Shown piece after piece: positions 9,601-16,679 of a DNA stretch of 34,919 nt. Made by a program: the position numbers and the translations under genes. Below the pieces are notes generated by a model. The model was not told where the DNA came from, made no database searches, and saw only the letters and a list, made by a program, of their open reading frames with translations. Each line of letters starts with the position of its first letter. The stretch's first letter is position 1. This DNA comes from Lysobacteraceae bacterium 2PB (GTDB lineage: Bacteria > Pseudomonadota > Gammaproteobacteria > Xanthomonadales > Xanthomonadaceae): the NCBI GenBank assembly GCA_005502915.1, contig SCMT01000039.1, positions 1 to 34,919 on the forward strand, read 5' to 3'.

Positions 9601-9663
9601 CTGCTCTACGCCACCCAGACCGGCCCGAGGTTCATGATGGGCCTGCGCTACACGTTCCGCTGA
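6649..9663 (+). CDS. TonB-dependent receptor, probable beta-glucan oligosaccharide uptake
   Basis: This 1004-residue outer-membrane receptor would import ligand into the periplasm using TonB-ExbBD energy. Residues 1-27 are a signal peptide (ends VAA). The TonB box is about 53-60 (LDVIEVRG), followed by a plug domain with the typical ISAEEIGKFPDTNLAESLQR and VTVRGVGPDFNMVLLNGR segments, then a 22-strand barrel. The length and plug sequence fit the large Caulobacter/Xanthomonas-type carbohydrate receptors. The start at 6649 has GGGGAGGG ahead and leads into the signal peptide. Position next to GH64/GH3 and the shared operator argue for a beta-glucan-derived ligand; iron or other ligands cannot be excluded by sequence alone. 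The protein ends YTFR, so the usual terminal aromatic residue is followed by one arginine. Confidence 0.9.
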   Translation: MKQLQTTPRRTLLATALLLVMSQTVAAQTAPQDASTDPDAPAQSARQDDANDLDVIEVRGIRGSLQSAMNVKRNGQGVVDGISAEEIGKFPDTNLAESLQRISGVSIDRSIGEGSRVTVRGVGPDFNMVLLNGRQMPASSIAETGASNSRAFDFANLASEAISGIEVFKTSRAATPAGGIGATINIKTARPLANPGLHANIGIKAVNDTSNDHLPSHIQGDDVTPEVSGIFSNTFADGKFGVALTASYQERDLGYNQASVANGWRPFRGDENNWGTIPQPGTPGSENITNRPGPNDIYSVPQNFGYSVNAVQRQRTNGQLTLQWAPTDRITTTLDYTYSENRIQQQRNELSVWFNFGPSVSSWTNGPVAAPLVYSEIIVPATSDLAMGAAKYATKNENRSLGFNVDWAVTDTLGLEFDYHNSSAESGADSPYGSNSVLGAAGFFRGTTTVDFSRPFPVLSVTLPAGMTRIDPSRMEVTGSSFRNSYMRSDVEQGQLRGDWQFGEASQLDFGVSLTEVDNRTAFSNVQRDTWGGTGPENYPDNLWIPDSLRQYFGDFSGSRNPAMFNQFFTFDFETMRRLAGIAAGDDALYRRSDVFTTDRRVSEKSQSAYVQYSTTFDWAMPLQVAAGVRYERTEVESQALVPTYSGIVWGSANELNLVRAGSGFSTLKGDYRYFLPNLDLRLDLRDDLLLRASYGQSIGRPGWGDIQGGRTFSELLRVDGGSGAQGNPGLEPLLSDNFDVSLEWYYGESSYLSIGYFRKNIDNYVGVTTFNDTSAGLRTPVGGAYWNQAVANGCTTADVVCIRNYILNNLNGSPGVVRTGFDSNGNATGTITGQPGDPVANFRVTSPANQRSASLDGWELNAQHIFANGFGLSANYTIVDSSLTYDNYNLGEQFALEGLSDSANLVAFYERGPLQLRGAYNWRDKFLAGRFDGTGLPNPVYVEAYGQLDFSAGYRFNDQLSMSFEVINAMGKTQRVHGRHYNQLLYATQTGPRFMMGLRYTFR

Positions 9664-9696
9664 TCACCGGCGAATCGTCGGCCGAATGTCCCCCGA

Positions 9697-9738
9697 CGGC
9701 CCGGCGCGCCATGCGCCGGGCCGCCTGCCACAGGCGGC
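9697..9738 (+). promoter_or_regulatory. Two overlapping hairpins between TonB receptor and halogenase 1
   Basis: An 11-bp GC-only stem (9697-9707 with 9713-9723, 5-base loop) overlaps an 8-bp stem (9720-9727 with 9731-9738, 3-base loop). They share bases 9720-9723, so both cannot be fully paired together. There is no T-tract. The structure could act as a partial terminator or processing and stability barrier that lowers expression of the downstream genes. Confidence 0.5.
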
Positions 9739-9775
9739 CGCATCGCGCGACAATGCGTGCGACGCAGGCGTGGGC

Positions 9776-11374
9776 ATGCGCATGAATCCGAACCCGAGCA
9801 GCGGCATGGAAACAGCGATCCGGCACATCGTGATCGTCGGCGGCGGTTCCGCCGGCTGGCTGACCGCAGGCCTGCTCGCGGCGACGCATCGCGGCGGCCC
9901 TGACGATGCGGCCGATGCCCTGCGCATCACCCTGATCGAATCGCCCGACGTGCCCACCATCGGCGTGGGCGAGGGCACCTGGCCGTCGATGCGCGACACC
10001 CTGCGCCGGATCGGCGTGCGCGAAACCGATCTCGTGCGCGAGTGCGATGCGGTGTTCAAGCAGGGCTCGAAGTTCGCGCGCTGGGTGCAGGACGACGACG
10101 GCGATGCCTACCACCATCCCTTCAGCCTGCCGCAGGATTTCCTCGACGCCGACCTGGTCTCGGGCTGGAGGGCGCGCGAGGGCCGCGCGGCCTACGCGGC
10201 ATTGGCCAGCGTGCAGCCGCACCTGTGCGAGGCGGGGCGCGCGCCGAAGCAGTTCTCCACGCCGGAATTCGCCGGCGTCGCCAACTACGCCTATCACCTG
10301 GATGCCGCGAAGCTCGGCGTCTTCCTGCGTCGCCACTGCGTCGAGACATTGGGTGTTCGCCACGTTGCGGACCACATGCTCGAAGTCGTCAGCCGCGAGG
10401 ACGGCGACATCGCCGCCGTGCGCACCCGCGCGCATGGCGACATCGCCGGCGACCTGTTCATCGACTGCACGGGCCTGCGCGCGCTGCTGATCGGCCAGCA
10501 CTTCGGCGTCGGCATGGTCGACTGCCGGGACGTGCTGTTCAACGATCGCGCGCTGGCGGTGCAGGTGCCGTACGCGGACGCGGCGACGCCGATCGCCTGC
10601 CACACGATCTCTACCGCGCAGCGCCATGGCTGGACCTGGGACATCGGCCTGTCCGCGCGACGTGGCGTCGGCTATGTCTATTCCAGCGCGCACGCCGGCG
10701 ATGCCGAGGCCGAGGCGGTGCTGCGCGCGCACATCGAGCGCAGCAGCGGCCCGCGCGCGGCCGACGTGCCGTCGCCATTGGCGCTGAAGTTCGACCCCGG
10801 CTATCGCCGCGTGTTCTGGCAGCGCAACTGCGTGGCGGTGGGCCTGTCCAGCGGCTTCATCGAACCGCTGGAAGCCTCGTCGCTCGTGCTGGTGGAGCTG
10901 GCCGCAGGCATGATCGCGGACACGTTGCCGGCGTCGCGGACGGCCATGGACATCGTCGCCCGGCAGTTCAACGACGCCTTCCTGTATCGCTGGGCGCGCG
11001 TGATCGATTTCCTCAAGCTGCACTACGTGCTGAGCCGGCGCAGCGACAGCGACTACTGGCGCGACCATGCGCGGCCGGAATCGGTGCCGGCGCGGCTGGC
11101 CGAACTGCTGGCGCTGTGGCGCCATCGTTCGCCGTCGCGGCACGACCTGTTCCGCGCCGACGAGATCTTCCCGTCGGCCAGCTACCACTACATCCTCTAC
11201 GGCATGGGCTTCCGGCCGGCGCAGCGCGTCGCGCCGCCGACCGCGCCCGGGCGCGAACGCGCCGAAGCGGCGTTCCGCCAGACTGCGGAACTCGTGCCGC
11301 GCATGCTGGCGGCGCTGCCCGGGCATCGTGAGATGATCGACCACATCCGCACGCGCGGCCTGCCGCGCATCTGA
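9776..11374 (+). CDS. Flavin-dependent tryptophan-halogenase-family protein 1 (divergent motifs)
   Basis: This is a 532-residue FAD-dependent monooxygenase of the tryptophan-halogenase family. The FAD-binding motif VGGGSAG is at 21-27, and Lys95 aligns with the PrnA/RebH catalytic Lys79. Two family signatures deviate: the WxWxIP motif reads WTWDIG (286-291), and the EPLES segment with the catalytic Glu-Ser pair reads EPLEA (363-367), so the serine is alanine. There is no signal peptide, so it is predicted to be cytoplasmic. The start at 9776 has AGGCG upstream; 9782 and 9806 are alternatives. It is the second gene of the receptor operon, 112 bp after the receptor and 23 bp before SapC. Family membership is clear; halogenating activity is uncertain given the changes, and no flavin reductase is visible nearby. 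Confidence 0.85.
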   Translation: MRMNPNPSSGMETAIRHIVIVGGGSAGWLTAGLLAATHRGGPDDAADALRITLIESPDVPTIGVGEGTWPSMRDTLRRIGVRETDLVRECDAVFKQGSKFARWVQDDDGDAYHHPFSLPQDFLDADLVSGWRAREGRAAYAALASVQPHLCEAGRAPKQFSTPEFAGVANYAYHLDAAKLGVFLRRHCVETLGVRHVADHMLEVVSREDGDIAAVRTRAHGDIAGDLFIDCTGLRALLIGQHFGVGMVDCRDVLFNDRALAVQVPYADAATPIACHTISTAQRHGWTWDIGLSARRGVGYVYSSAHAGDAEAEAVLRAHIERSSGPRAADVPSPLALKFDPGYRRVFWQRNCVAVGLSSGFIEPLEASSLVLVELAAGMIADTLPASRTAMDIVARQFNDAFLYRWARVIDFLKLHYVLSRRSDSDYWRDHARPESVPARLAELLALWRHRSPSRHDLFRADEIFPSASYHYILYGMGFRPAQRVAPPTAPGRERAEAAFRQTAELVPRMLAALPGHREMIDHIRTRGLPRI

Positions 11375-11397
11375 CGCCCGCCCCCGGAACGCACGCC

Positions 11398-12105
11398 ATG
11401 GCCCGACACGTCCAGCTCAACAACATCGACCACCGCGACCTGCGCGTCGCCACCGAACGCGGCGCCGCCTGGGGCGACGACGTCATGTCCGCGCTGACGT
11501 TCCCGGCCGAGTTCCGCAACCTGCAGGCCTGTTACCCGATCGTGTTCCAGAAAGCCGCCGATGGCAGTTTCCAGCCGGTGGCGCTGCTCGGCTTCCAGCC
11601 CGGGCAGAACCTGTTCCTCGACGCAGGCGGCTGGGATGCGCTGTACCTGCCGCTGGCGATCGAACGCCAGCCGTTCCTCATCGGGCTCTCGGTCGAGGGC
11701 GAACCGATGATGCACATCGACCTGGACCATCCGCGCGTCGGCAAGACGCACGGCGAGCCGCTGTTCCGCACCCATGGCGGCACCACGGAATTCCTCGATC
11801 GCATGGCGTCGATGCTGCAGGCGTTGCACGAAGGCCTGCAGGCGGTGCCGGGATTCGTGGATGCGCTGCTCCGCCACGAGCTGCTGGAATCGTTCGTGCT
11901 GGACATCACCCTGGATGATGGCGCGCAGCATCGCCTCGCCGGGTTCTACACGATCAACGAAGAACGCCTGTCGCGGCTCGATGGCGAGGCGCTCGCGGCG
12001 CTGCACGGCGAAGGCCATCTGGAAGCGATCTACATGGCGATCGCCTCGCTCTCGCGCTTCCGCGACCTGATCGAACGCGTGCGACGGGCGCAGGGCCATG
12101 CCTGA
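11398..12105 (+). CDS. SapC family protein
   Basis: This 235-residue protein resembles the SapC family, named after a Campylobacter surface-layer-associated gene and common beside TonB receptors in proteobacteria. Recognisable parts are the N-terminal FPAEFRNLQACYPIVFQ segment (about 35-51), ALLGFQPGQNLFL and the WDALYLPLAIERQPFLIG region that defines the family. There is no signal peptide or membrane segment. GGAA lies ahead of the ATG. It is 23 bp after halogenase 1 and overlaps the cupin/JmjC gene by 8 bp, so translation is probably coupled. Biochemical function is unknown; a role with the neighbouring receptor or oxygenases is only inferred. Confidence 0.85.
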   Translation: MARHVQLNNIDHRDLRVATERGAAWGDDVMSALTFPAEFRNLQACYPIVFQKAADGSFQPVALLGFQPGQNLFLDAGGWDALYLPLAIERQPFLIGLSVEGEPMMHIDLDHPRVGKTHGEPLFRTHGGTTEFLDRMASMLQALHEGLQAVPGFVDALLRHELLESFVLDITLDDGAQHRLAGFYTINEERLSRLDGEALAALHGEGHLEAIYMAIASLSRFRDLIERVRRAQGHA

Positions 12106-13111
12106 ACCCATCGTCGAGGTCGCCGAAGTCGCCGGGCTCGATCCGTGCGCGCTGCCGGATGCGATCCTCGCCTCGCAACGGCCGCTGCTGCTCAAGGGAC
12201 TGGTCGCCGACTGGCCGCTGGTGCAGGCCGCTGCGCAAGGCCCGCGTGCAGCGCTCGATCACCTGCGTCGCTTCGACACCGGGCAGGTGGTCACGGCGAT
12301 GGTCGGTCCGCCCGCGATCGAAGGACGCTTCTTCTACAACGATGCGCTCGACGGCTTCAATTTCGTGCCGCAGCGCCAGCGCATCGCGACGGTGCTCGAC
12401 GCGCTGGCCACGCACCTCGACGATCCGGCGCCGCCCGCGCTCTACGTCGGTTCCACCGCGATCGACGCCAGCCTGCCGGGCCTGCTCGCGCCGGATGCGC
12501 TGGCGATGGGCGACCGCGATCCGCTGGTCAGCCTCTGGCTCGGCAATCGCTCGCGCATTCCCGCGCACCAGGACCTGCCCGACAATCTCGCCTGCGTGGT
12601 CGCCGGCCGGCGCCGCTTCACGCTGTTTCCGCCGGAGCAGTTACCGAACCTGTACATCGGTCCGCTGGATTTCACTCCGGCCGGCCAGCCGGTGAGCCTG
12701 GTCGACATCAGCGCGCCGGACCTGACGCGTTTTCCGCGCTACGCCGAGGCGCAGCGGCATGCGCTGGTCGCGGAACTCGCGCCCGGCGACGCGCTGCTGA
12801 TCCCGAGCATGTGGTGGCATCACGTCGAGGGGCTCGACGCCTTCAACATGCTGGTCAACTACTGGTGGCGCCGATCGCCGGGCTACATGGACACGCCGAT
12901 GACCGCGCTGATGGCGGCGATCCTGTGCATGCGCGACCTTCCCGCGCACGAGCGCGCGATCTGGCGCGACGTGTTCCGCCATTACATCTTCGAGCATGAC
13001 GATGCGGTCGCGGCGCACGTGCCCGAGGCCGCGCGGCGCATTCTCGGCCCGCTCGATGCCGACGCGGCGCGCAGGCTGCGCGCGATGCTGCTGAATCGAT
13101 TCAATCGCTAG
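12098..13111 (+). CDS. Cupin-like (JmjC/cupin_8) Fe(II)/2-oxoglutarate oxygenase
   Basis: This 337-residue protein has the layout of bacterial cupin_8/JmjC hydroxylases. An N-terminal RPLLLKGLVADWP segment (28-40) resembles the family opening. The metal-binding HxD is His157-Asp159 in IPAHQDLPDNL, followed by the GRRRFTLFPPEQ strand, and the distal histidine is His241 in MWWHHVEG. A C-terminal helical extension follows. Such enzymes use Fe(II), 2-oxoglutarate and oxygen to hydroxylate protein side chains or small molecules; the substrate here is unknown. The ATG overlaps the end of SapC by 8 bp. It sits between SapC and halogenase 2, an arrangement seen around TonB receptor genes in related bacteria. 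Confidence 0.82.
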   Translation: MPEPIVEVAEVAGLDPCALPDAILASQRPLLLKGLVADWPLVQAAAQGPRAALDHLRRFDTGQVVTAMVGPPAIEGRFFYNDALDGFNFVPQRQRIATVLDALATHLDDPAPPALYVGSTAIDASLPGLLAPDALAMGDRDPLVSLWLGNRSRIPAHQDLPDNLACVVAGRRRFTLFPPEQLPNLYIGPLDFTPAGQPVSLVDISAPDLTRFPRYAEAQRHALVAELAPGDALLIPSMWWHHVEGLDAFNMLVNYWWRRSPGYMDTPMTALMAAILCMRDLPAHERAIWRDVFRHYIFEHDDAVAAHVPEAARRILGPLDADAARRLRAMLLNRFNR

Positions 13112-13147
13112 ACGAATCGTCTCACACGACAGACACCGGAGATTCCC

Positions 13148-14671
13148 ATGTCAGACCATTCCGTCCCGCAGGATCGCCTCGACCGGCCCGTGCAGCGCGT
13201 CGTCATCGTCGGCGGCGGCACGGCCGGGTGGATGACCGCGGCCGCGCTGTCGAAGCTGCTCGGCAAGCGGGTGGAGATCCTGCTCGTCGAATCCGAGGAG
13301 ATCGGCACCGTGGGCGTGGGCGAGGCGACGATCCCGACCATGGTGACCTTCCACCGCCTGCTCGACATCAACGAGCAGGCGTTCATGGCAGCGACGAAGG
13401 CCACGATCAAGCTCGGCATCGCCTTCGAGCACTGGCGCGAGCGCTGCCATCGCTACGTGCATTCCTTCGGCACCACCGGCCGCGACCACTGGGCCGCCGG
13501 CTTCCAGCATTTCTGGCTCGCTGCGCATGCACGCGGCCTTGCGCGCGACTACGGCGACTACTGCCTTGAACTGCAGGCGTCGGAAGCGAACCGCTTCGCG
13601 CACCTGCCCAACGGCGGCATGAACTACGCCTTCCACCTGGATGCCAGCCAGTACGCGAAGTTCATGCGCGCCTTCAGCGAACGCCACGGCGCGCGGCGCA
13701 TCGAAGGCCGCATCGTCGAGGTGAAGACCGCGCCCGGCGGCGGCTGGATCGACGCGATCCGTCTCGCCGACGGCAGCGAGATCGCCGGCGACCTGTTCGT
13801 CGACTGCAGCGGCCTGCGCGGCCTGCTGATCGGTGATGCGCTGGGCGTCGAGTACCAGGACTGGTCGCACTGGCTGTTCAACGACAGCGCGATGGCGGTG
13901 CAGACCGAGTCGGTGCGCGATCCGATCCCGTACACGCGCTCGATCGCCGGCGACGCCGGCTGGCAGTGGCGCATCCCGCTGCAGCACCGCGTCGGCAACG
14001 GCATCGTGTTTTCCAGCCGCTACACCGACGACGACACCGCGAAGCGCACGCTGCTCGAATCCATCGAAGGTCGCGCGCTGTTCGAACCGCGGGTGATCCG
14101 CTTCAAGCCCGGGCAGCGTCGCGAGGCCTGGCGCGGCAACTGCGTGGCGATCGGCCTGTCTGGCGGCTTCCTGGAGCCGCTGGAGTCGACCAACATCCAT
14201 CTCATCCAGCGCGGCGTGATCCGCCTGCTGCAGCTGTTCCCGCAGGTCGTCGCGCAGGCCGACATCGACCAGTTCAACCGCCAGGCCGAGGACGAGATCA
14301 CCAGCATCCGCGACTTCGTGATCCTGCATTACCACGTCACCGACCGCCGCGACACGCCGTACTGGCGCGACTGCGCGGCGCTGGACATCCCGCCCTCGCT
14401 GCGCCATCGCATCGACCTGTTCCGCGAGACCGGGCGCGTGTTCCGCGAAGGCAACGAGCTGTTCGCCGAGAACTCGTGGATCCAGGTCATGCTCGGCCAG
14501 GGCATCCTGCCCAGGCGACACCATCCCGCCGCCGACCTGATGGGCGACGCGGAGCTGCACGCGTTCCTGGAGCGGATCCGCAAGCCGATCGCGCAGACCG
14601 TGGCGCGGCTGCCGATGCATGCGGATTACCTGCGCGATTACTGCGGGGAGGCGAGGGTCGCTGCGGGTTGA
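13148..14671 (+). CDS. Flavin-dependent tryptophan-halogenase-family protein 2
   Basis: This 507-residue halogenase homologue has all the key signatures: FAD motif VGGGTAGW (21-28), VGVGEATIP (56-63), Lys88 in ATIKLGIAF aligning with the catalytic Lys79 of PrnA, WQWRIP (272-277) as the WxWxIP motif, and EPLES (343-347) containing Glu346-Ser347, the same numbers as in PrnA. It therefore looks competent to form hypohalous acid from FADH2, oxygen and halide. It has no signal peptide. The ATG has GGAG upstream and follows the cupin gene by 36 bp. It is the last gene of the operon, with a terminator about 85 bp downstream. Related Xanthomonas enzymes have been reported to halogenate indoles in vitro; the natural substrate is unknown. 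Confidence 0.9.
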   Translation: MSDHSVPQDRLDRPVQRVVIVGGGTAGWMTAAALSKLLGKRVEILLVESEEIGTVGVGEATIPTMVTFHRLLDINEQAFMAATKATIKLGIAFEHWRERCHRYVHSFGTTGRDHWAAGFQHFWLAAHARGLARDYGDYCLELQASEANRFAHLPNGGMNYAFHLDASQYAKFMRAFSERHGARRIEGRIVEVKTAPGGGWIDAIRLADGSEIAGDLFVDCSGLRGLLIGDALGVEYQDWSHWLFNDSAMAVQTESVRDPIPYTRSIAGDAGWQWRIPLQHRVGNGIVFSSRYTDDDTAKRTLLESIEGRALFEPRVIRFKPGQRREAWRGNCVAIGLSGGFLEPLESTNIHLIQRGVIRLLQLFPQVVAQADIDQFNRQAEDEITSIRDFVILHYHVTDRRDTPYWRDCAALDIPPSLRHRIDLFRETGRVFREGNELFAENSWIQVMLGQGILPRRHHPAADLMGDAELHAFLERIRKPIAQTVARLPMHADYLRDYCGEARVAAG

Positions 14672-14686
14672 ACGGTATGGCGTTTC

Positions 14687-14717
14687 TGTCATCCCGAGCC
14701 GAAGGCGAGGGACCTGT
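14687..14717. repeat. Probable dispersed intergenic repeat
   Basis: TGTCATCCCGAG, a short spacer, then GCGAGGGACCTG has the look of the intergenic 'GTCATCCCGAGCGAAGCGAGGGA' repeats scattered through many proteobacterial genomes. Only one copy is in the window, so its repeated nature comes from general knowledge, not from this sequence. Confidence 0.45.
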
Positions 14718-14754
14718 TTCCCCTCGCTGAACGTCCAGCGGCACAGTCTTGCGC

Positions 14755-14789
14755 AACGAAGAAGCCCCCGATGACGGGGGCTTTTCGTT
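14755..14789. terminator. Bidirectional rho-independent terminator between halogenase 2 and the FHS permease
   Basis: The stem AACGAA-(gap)-AAGCCCCC pairs with GGGGGCTTTTCGTT around a short loop. T-runs or A-runs on either side allow use in both directions by the converging genes. Confidence 0.8.
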
Positions 14790-14806
14790 GCGGCTGCGCC
14801 TCGCGA

Positions 14807-16255
14807 TCAGTGCCCGTTCGACTTCGCGAGCTTGTCGAGGTCGATGCCCTGGGCGCGGAGCAGGCGCGAGGACTTCCAGGCGTAGAAGGCGAGGTAGGCG
14901 AAGCAGACGACGCCGACGATGAAGCTGAACTGGATGCCGTGGCTGTCGGCGACAGCGCCCTGGATCCAGCTGACGATGCCGCCGCCCATGATCATCATGA
15001 TCAGCAGGCTGCTGCCCTGGTTGGTGTTGCGGCCCAGGCCGGTGATCGCGAGGGCGAAGATGCAGGGCCACATCGTGCTGCAGAACAGGCCGACGCTGAT
15101 GAAGGCGACCGCGGCGGTCTTGCCGCTGGTGTGCATGCCGATGAGCAGCGCGACGATGCCGCAGAGCGCGAAGTACAGCAGCATGCGCGCCGGGTTGCCG
15201 CGACTGGCGAAGGTGGCGGCGATCATCACCACGATCACGAAGGCGTAGCCGTAGAACTGCGAGACGTCGTGGCGAGCGATCGAGTTCACCGCGAGGAACA
15301 CGCCGAACGCGAGGTAGGGCAGGATCAGGGTGAGCATGCGCTTCGCGCCGGCGCCGACATCGAAGGCACCGGCGGCGCCGGTCCATCGGCCGATCATCAG
15401 GCTGGCCCAGTACAGCGACACGTAGGGCGCGATCGACGAGATCGGCACGCCGTGGCTTTCCTCCAGGTACGCGGGCAGGTTGCTGATCGTCGAGACCTCC
15501 ACGCCGACGTAGACGAAGATCGCGATCATGCCCAGCACCAGCTGCGGATAGGCCAGCGCCGACGACTTGTGGATCAGCTTGTCGCTGTCCTGCGCCTCGC
15601 TTTCGGTCACGCCTTCCAGGTCGATGTGGTTCGGCACCGAGGAGAACTTCAGGAACACCGCGACGAGCAGGAAGGCGACGCCGAGGATCAGGTAGGGCAC
15701 CTTCACGCTCTCGATGCTGGCCTCGGTGCCTCCGGCGGCGACGCTGCCGAAGATCGCGATGCTGACCAGCAGCGGGCCGATGGTGGTGCCGAAGTTGTTG
15801 ATGCCGCCGGCCATGGTCAGGCGCTGCGAACCGGTGCGCGGGTCGCCCATCACGATCGCCAGCGGGTTGGCGGCGATCTGCTGCAGCGAGAAGCCCAGGC
15901 CGACCACGAACAGGCCGGAGAGCATGAGATTGAACGAGCCGGCGTTCGCGGCCGGGTAGAACAGCAGGGTGCCGATGGCCGAGACCACCAGGCCCAGGCA
16001 GATGCCGTTCTTGTAGCCGATGCGGTTGAGCAGGTCGACGCCGAGCGCCTTCGACACCGCGACGTAGATCAGCGAACCGACCGTGTAGGCCACGTAGAAC
16101 GCCACCGACACCAGCTGGCTCTGCGCCTGGGTGAGGTCGAAGGCGTGCTTGAACACGGGGATGAGGATCTCGTTGCTCGCGGCGACGAAGCCCCAGAAGA
16201 AGAAGACGGTGATCAGGACGCCGAACTGCGACCAGCGGGTGTGTTGTGTCGTCAT
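14807..16255 (-). CDS. FHS-family MFS sugar:proton symporter (glucose/galactose type)
   Basis: This 482-residue inner-membrane protein has about 12 hydrophobic segments and belongs to the fucose/hexose (FHS) branch of the major facilitator superfamily. Marks are VFFFWGFVAASNEIL at the first helix (17-31), the QQIAANPLAIVMGD region and the RLTMAGGINNFGTTIGPLL segment. It would bring a hexose released by the periplasmic beta-glucanases into the cytoplasm. The start at 16255 (MTTQHTRWSQFG) is the family-typical beginning; a further upstream in-frame ATG gives a proline-rich extension without support. Its promoter region carries a perfect beta-glucan-type operator unusually far upstream (16588-16601), with a large hairpin between. 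Substrate (glucose versus another hexose) is inferred from context. Confidence 0.87.
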   Translation of the reverse strand: MTTQHTRWSQFGVLITVFFFWGFVAASNEILIPVFKHAFDLTQAQSQLVSVAFYVAYTVGSLIYVAVSKALGVDLLNRIGYKNGICLGLVVSAIGTLLFYPAANAGSFNLMLSGLFVVGLGFSLQQIAANPLAIVMGDPRTGSQRLTMAGGINNFGTTIGPLLVSIAIFGSVAAGGTEASIESVKVPYLILGVAFLLVAVFLKFSSVPNHIDLEGVTESEAQDSDKLIHKSSALAYPQLVLGMIAIFVYVGVEVSTISNLPAYLEESHGVPISSIAPYVSLYWASLMIGRWTGAAGAFDVGAGAKRMLTLILPYLAFGVFLAVNSIARHDVSQFYGYAFVIVVMIAATFASRGNPARMLLYFALCGIVALLIGMHTSGKTAAVAFISVGLFCSTMWPCIFALAITGLGRNTNQGSSLLIMMIMGGGIVSWIQGAVADSHGIQFSFIVGVVCFAYLAFYAWKSSRLLRAQGIDLDKLAKSNGH

Positions 16256-16347
16256 GTCGAGGATGTCGTGGTGGCGGTTGGGCGCGTGGGCGGGCGGGGA
16301 GTAGCGGTCATGCGGTACGCGAACGGCCGGGCATCGCGGGAAAAGCA

Positions 16348-16399
16348 CCGGACCACACGGAGGCGGGGCGTCGGGGGAGGGCTGCCTCCGTGTGTCCGG
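16348..16399 (-). terminator. Large hairpin with T-tract in the permease leader (candidate attenuator)
   Basis: Bases 16348-16364 and 16384-16399 form a 16-bp stem with a single bulged base and a 19-base loop. Read on the minus strand, the stem is followed after three bases by TTTT, as in an intrinsic terminator; the plus strand has no such tract. It lies about 95 nt upstream of the permease start. It could terminate read-through from the GH97 operon or attenuate permease transcription. Confidence 0.6.
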
Positions 16400-16587
16400 A
16401 TCGAATCATGTCGCGCTCGGTCGATATGGCAGAAGGGGAGGGGCGACAGGCGTGGCTGCGCGCACGCCTGTCGGCAGAGCGGGCAAGGGCATGGCGGGCG
16501 CACGGTATCGGCGACGGTGGCGCATGGTCGTCTCCCTCGGTCTGGATGCCCGGCTCCATCGGGCGTCGGGCGATCCTCCGGGATTGC

Positions 16588-16601
16588 TGACAGCGCTGTC
16601 A
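16588..16601. promoter_or_regulatory. Perfect LacI-type operator upstream of the FHS permease
   Basis: TGACAGCGCTGTCA is identical to the site between the GH3 and LacI-family genes. It lies 332 bp upstream of the permease ATG and 78 bp beyond the esterase stop codon, so it belongs to the permease and not the upstream operon. Confidence 0.75.
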
Positions 16602-16679
16602 AGCATTTCCGGGGTTGCGGGGATGCCGTGGGTGGTGTCGTGCATCGATGCCTTGATCATCAATGACATGCGCTTCATT

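Larger units (their letters stand above)
16256..16679 (-). other. Long structured leader region upstream of the FHS permease
   Basis: These 424 bp contain no credible gene; the only long frames have proline/arginine-rich, family-less composition. The region holds a perfect operator (16588-16601) just beyond the esterase stop and a large hairpin (16348-16399) between the operator and the permease start. If transcription begins near the operator, the permease mRNA has a leader of roughly 300 nt. Confidence 0.55.

Noticed and set aside
16252-16602. A 116-codon minus-strand frame between operator and FHS permease
   Set aside because: It is rich in Pro, Arg and Thr with no family features, and the hairpin at 16348-16399 lies inside it. 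Treated as untranslated leader.
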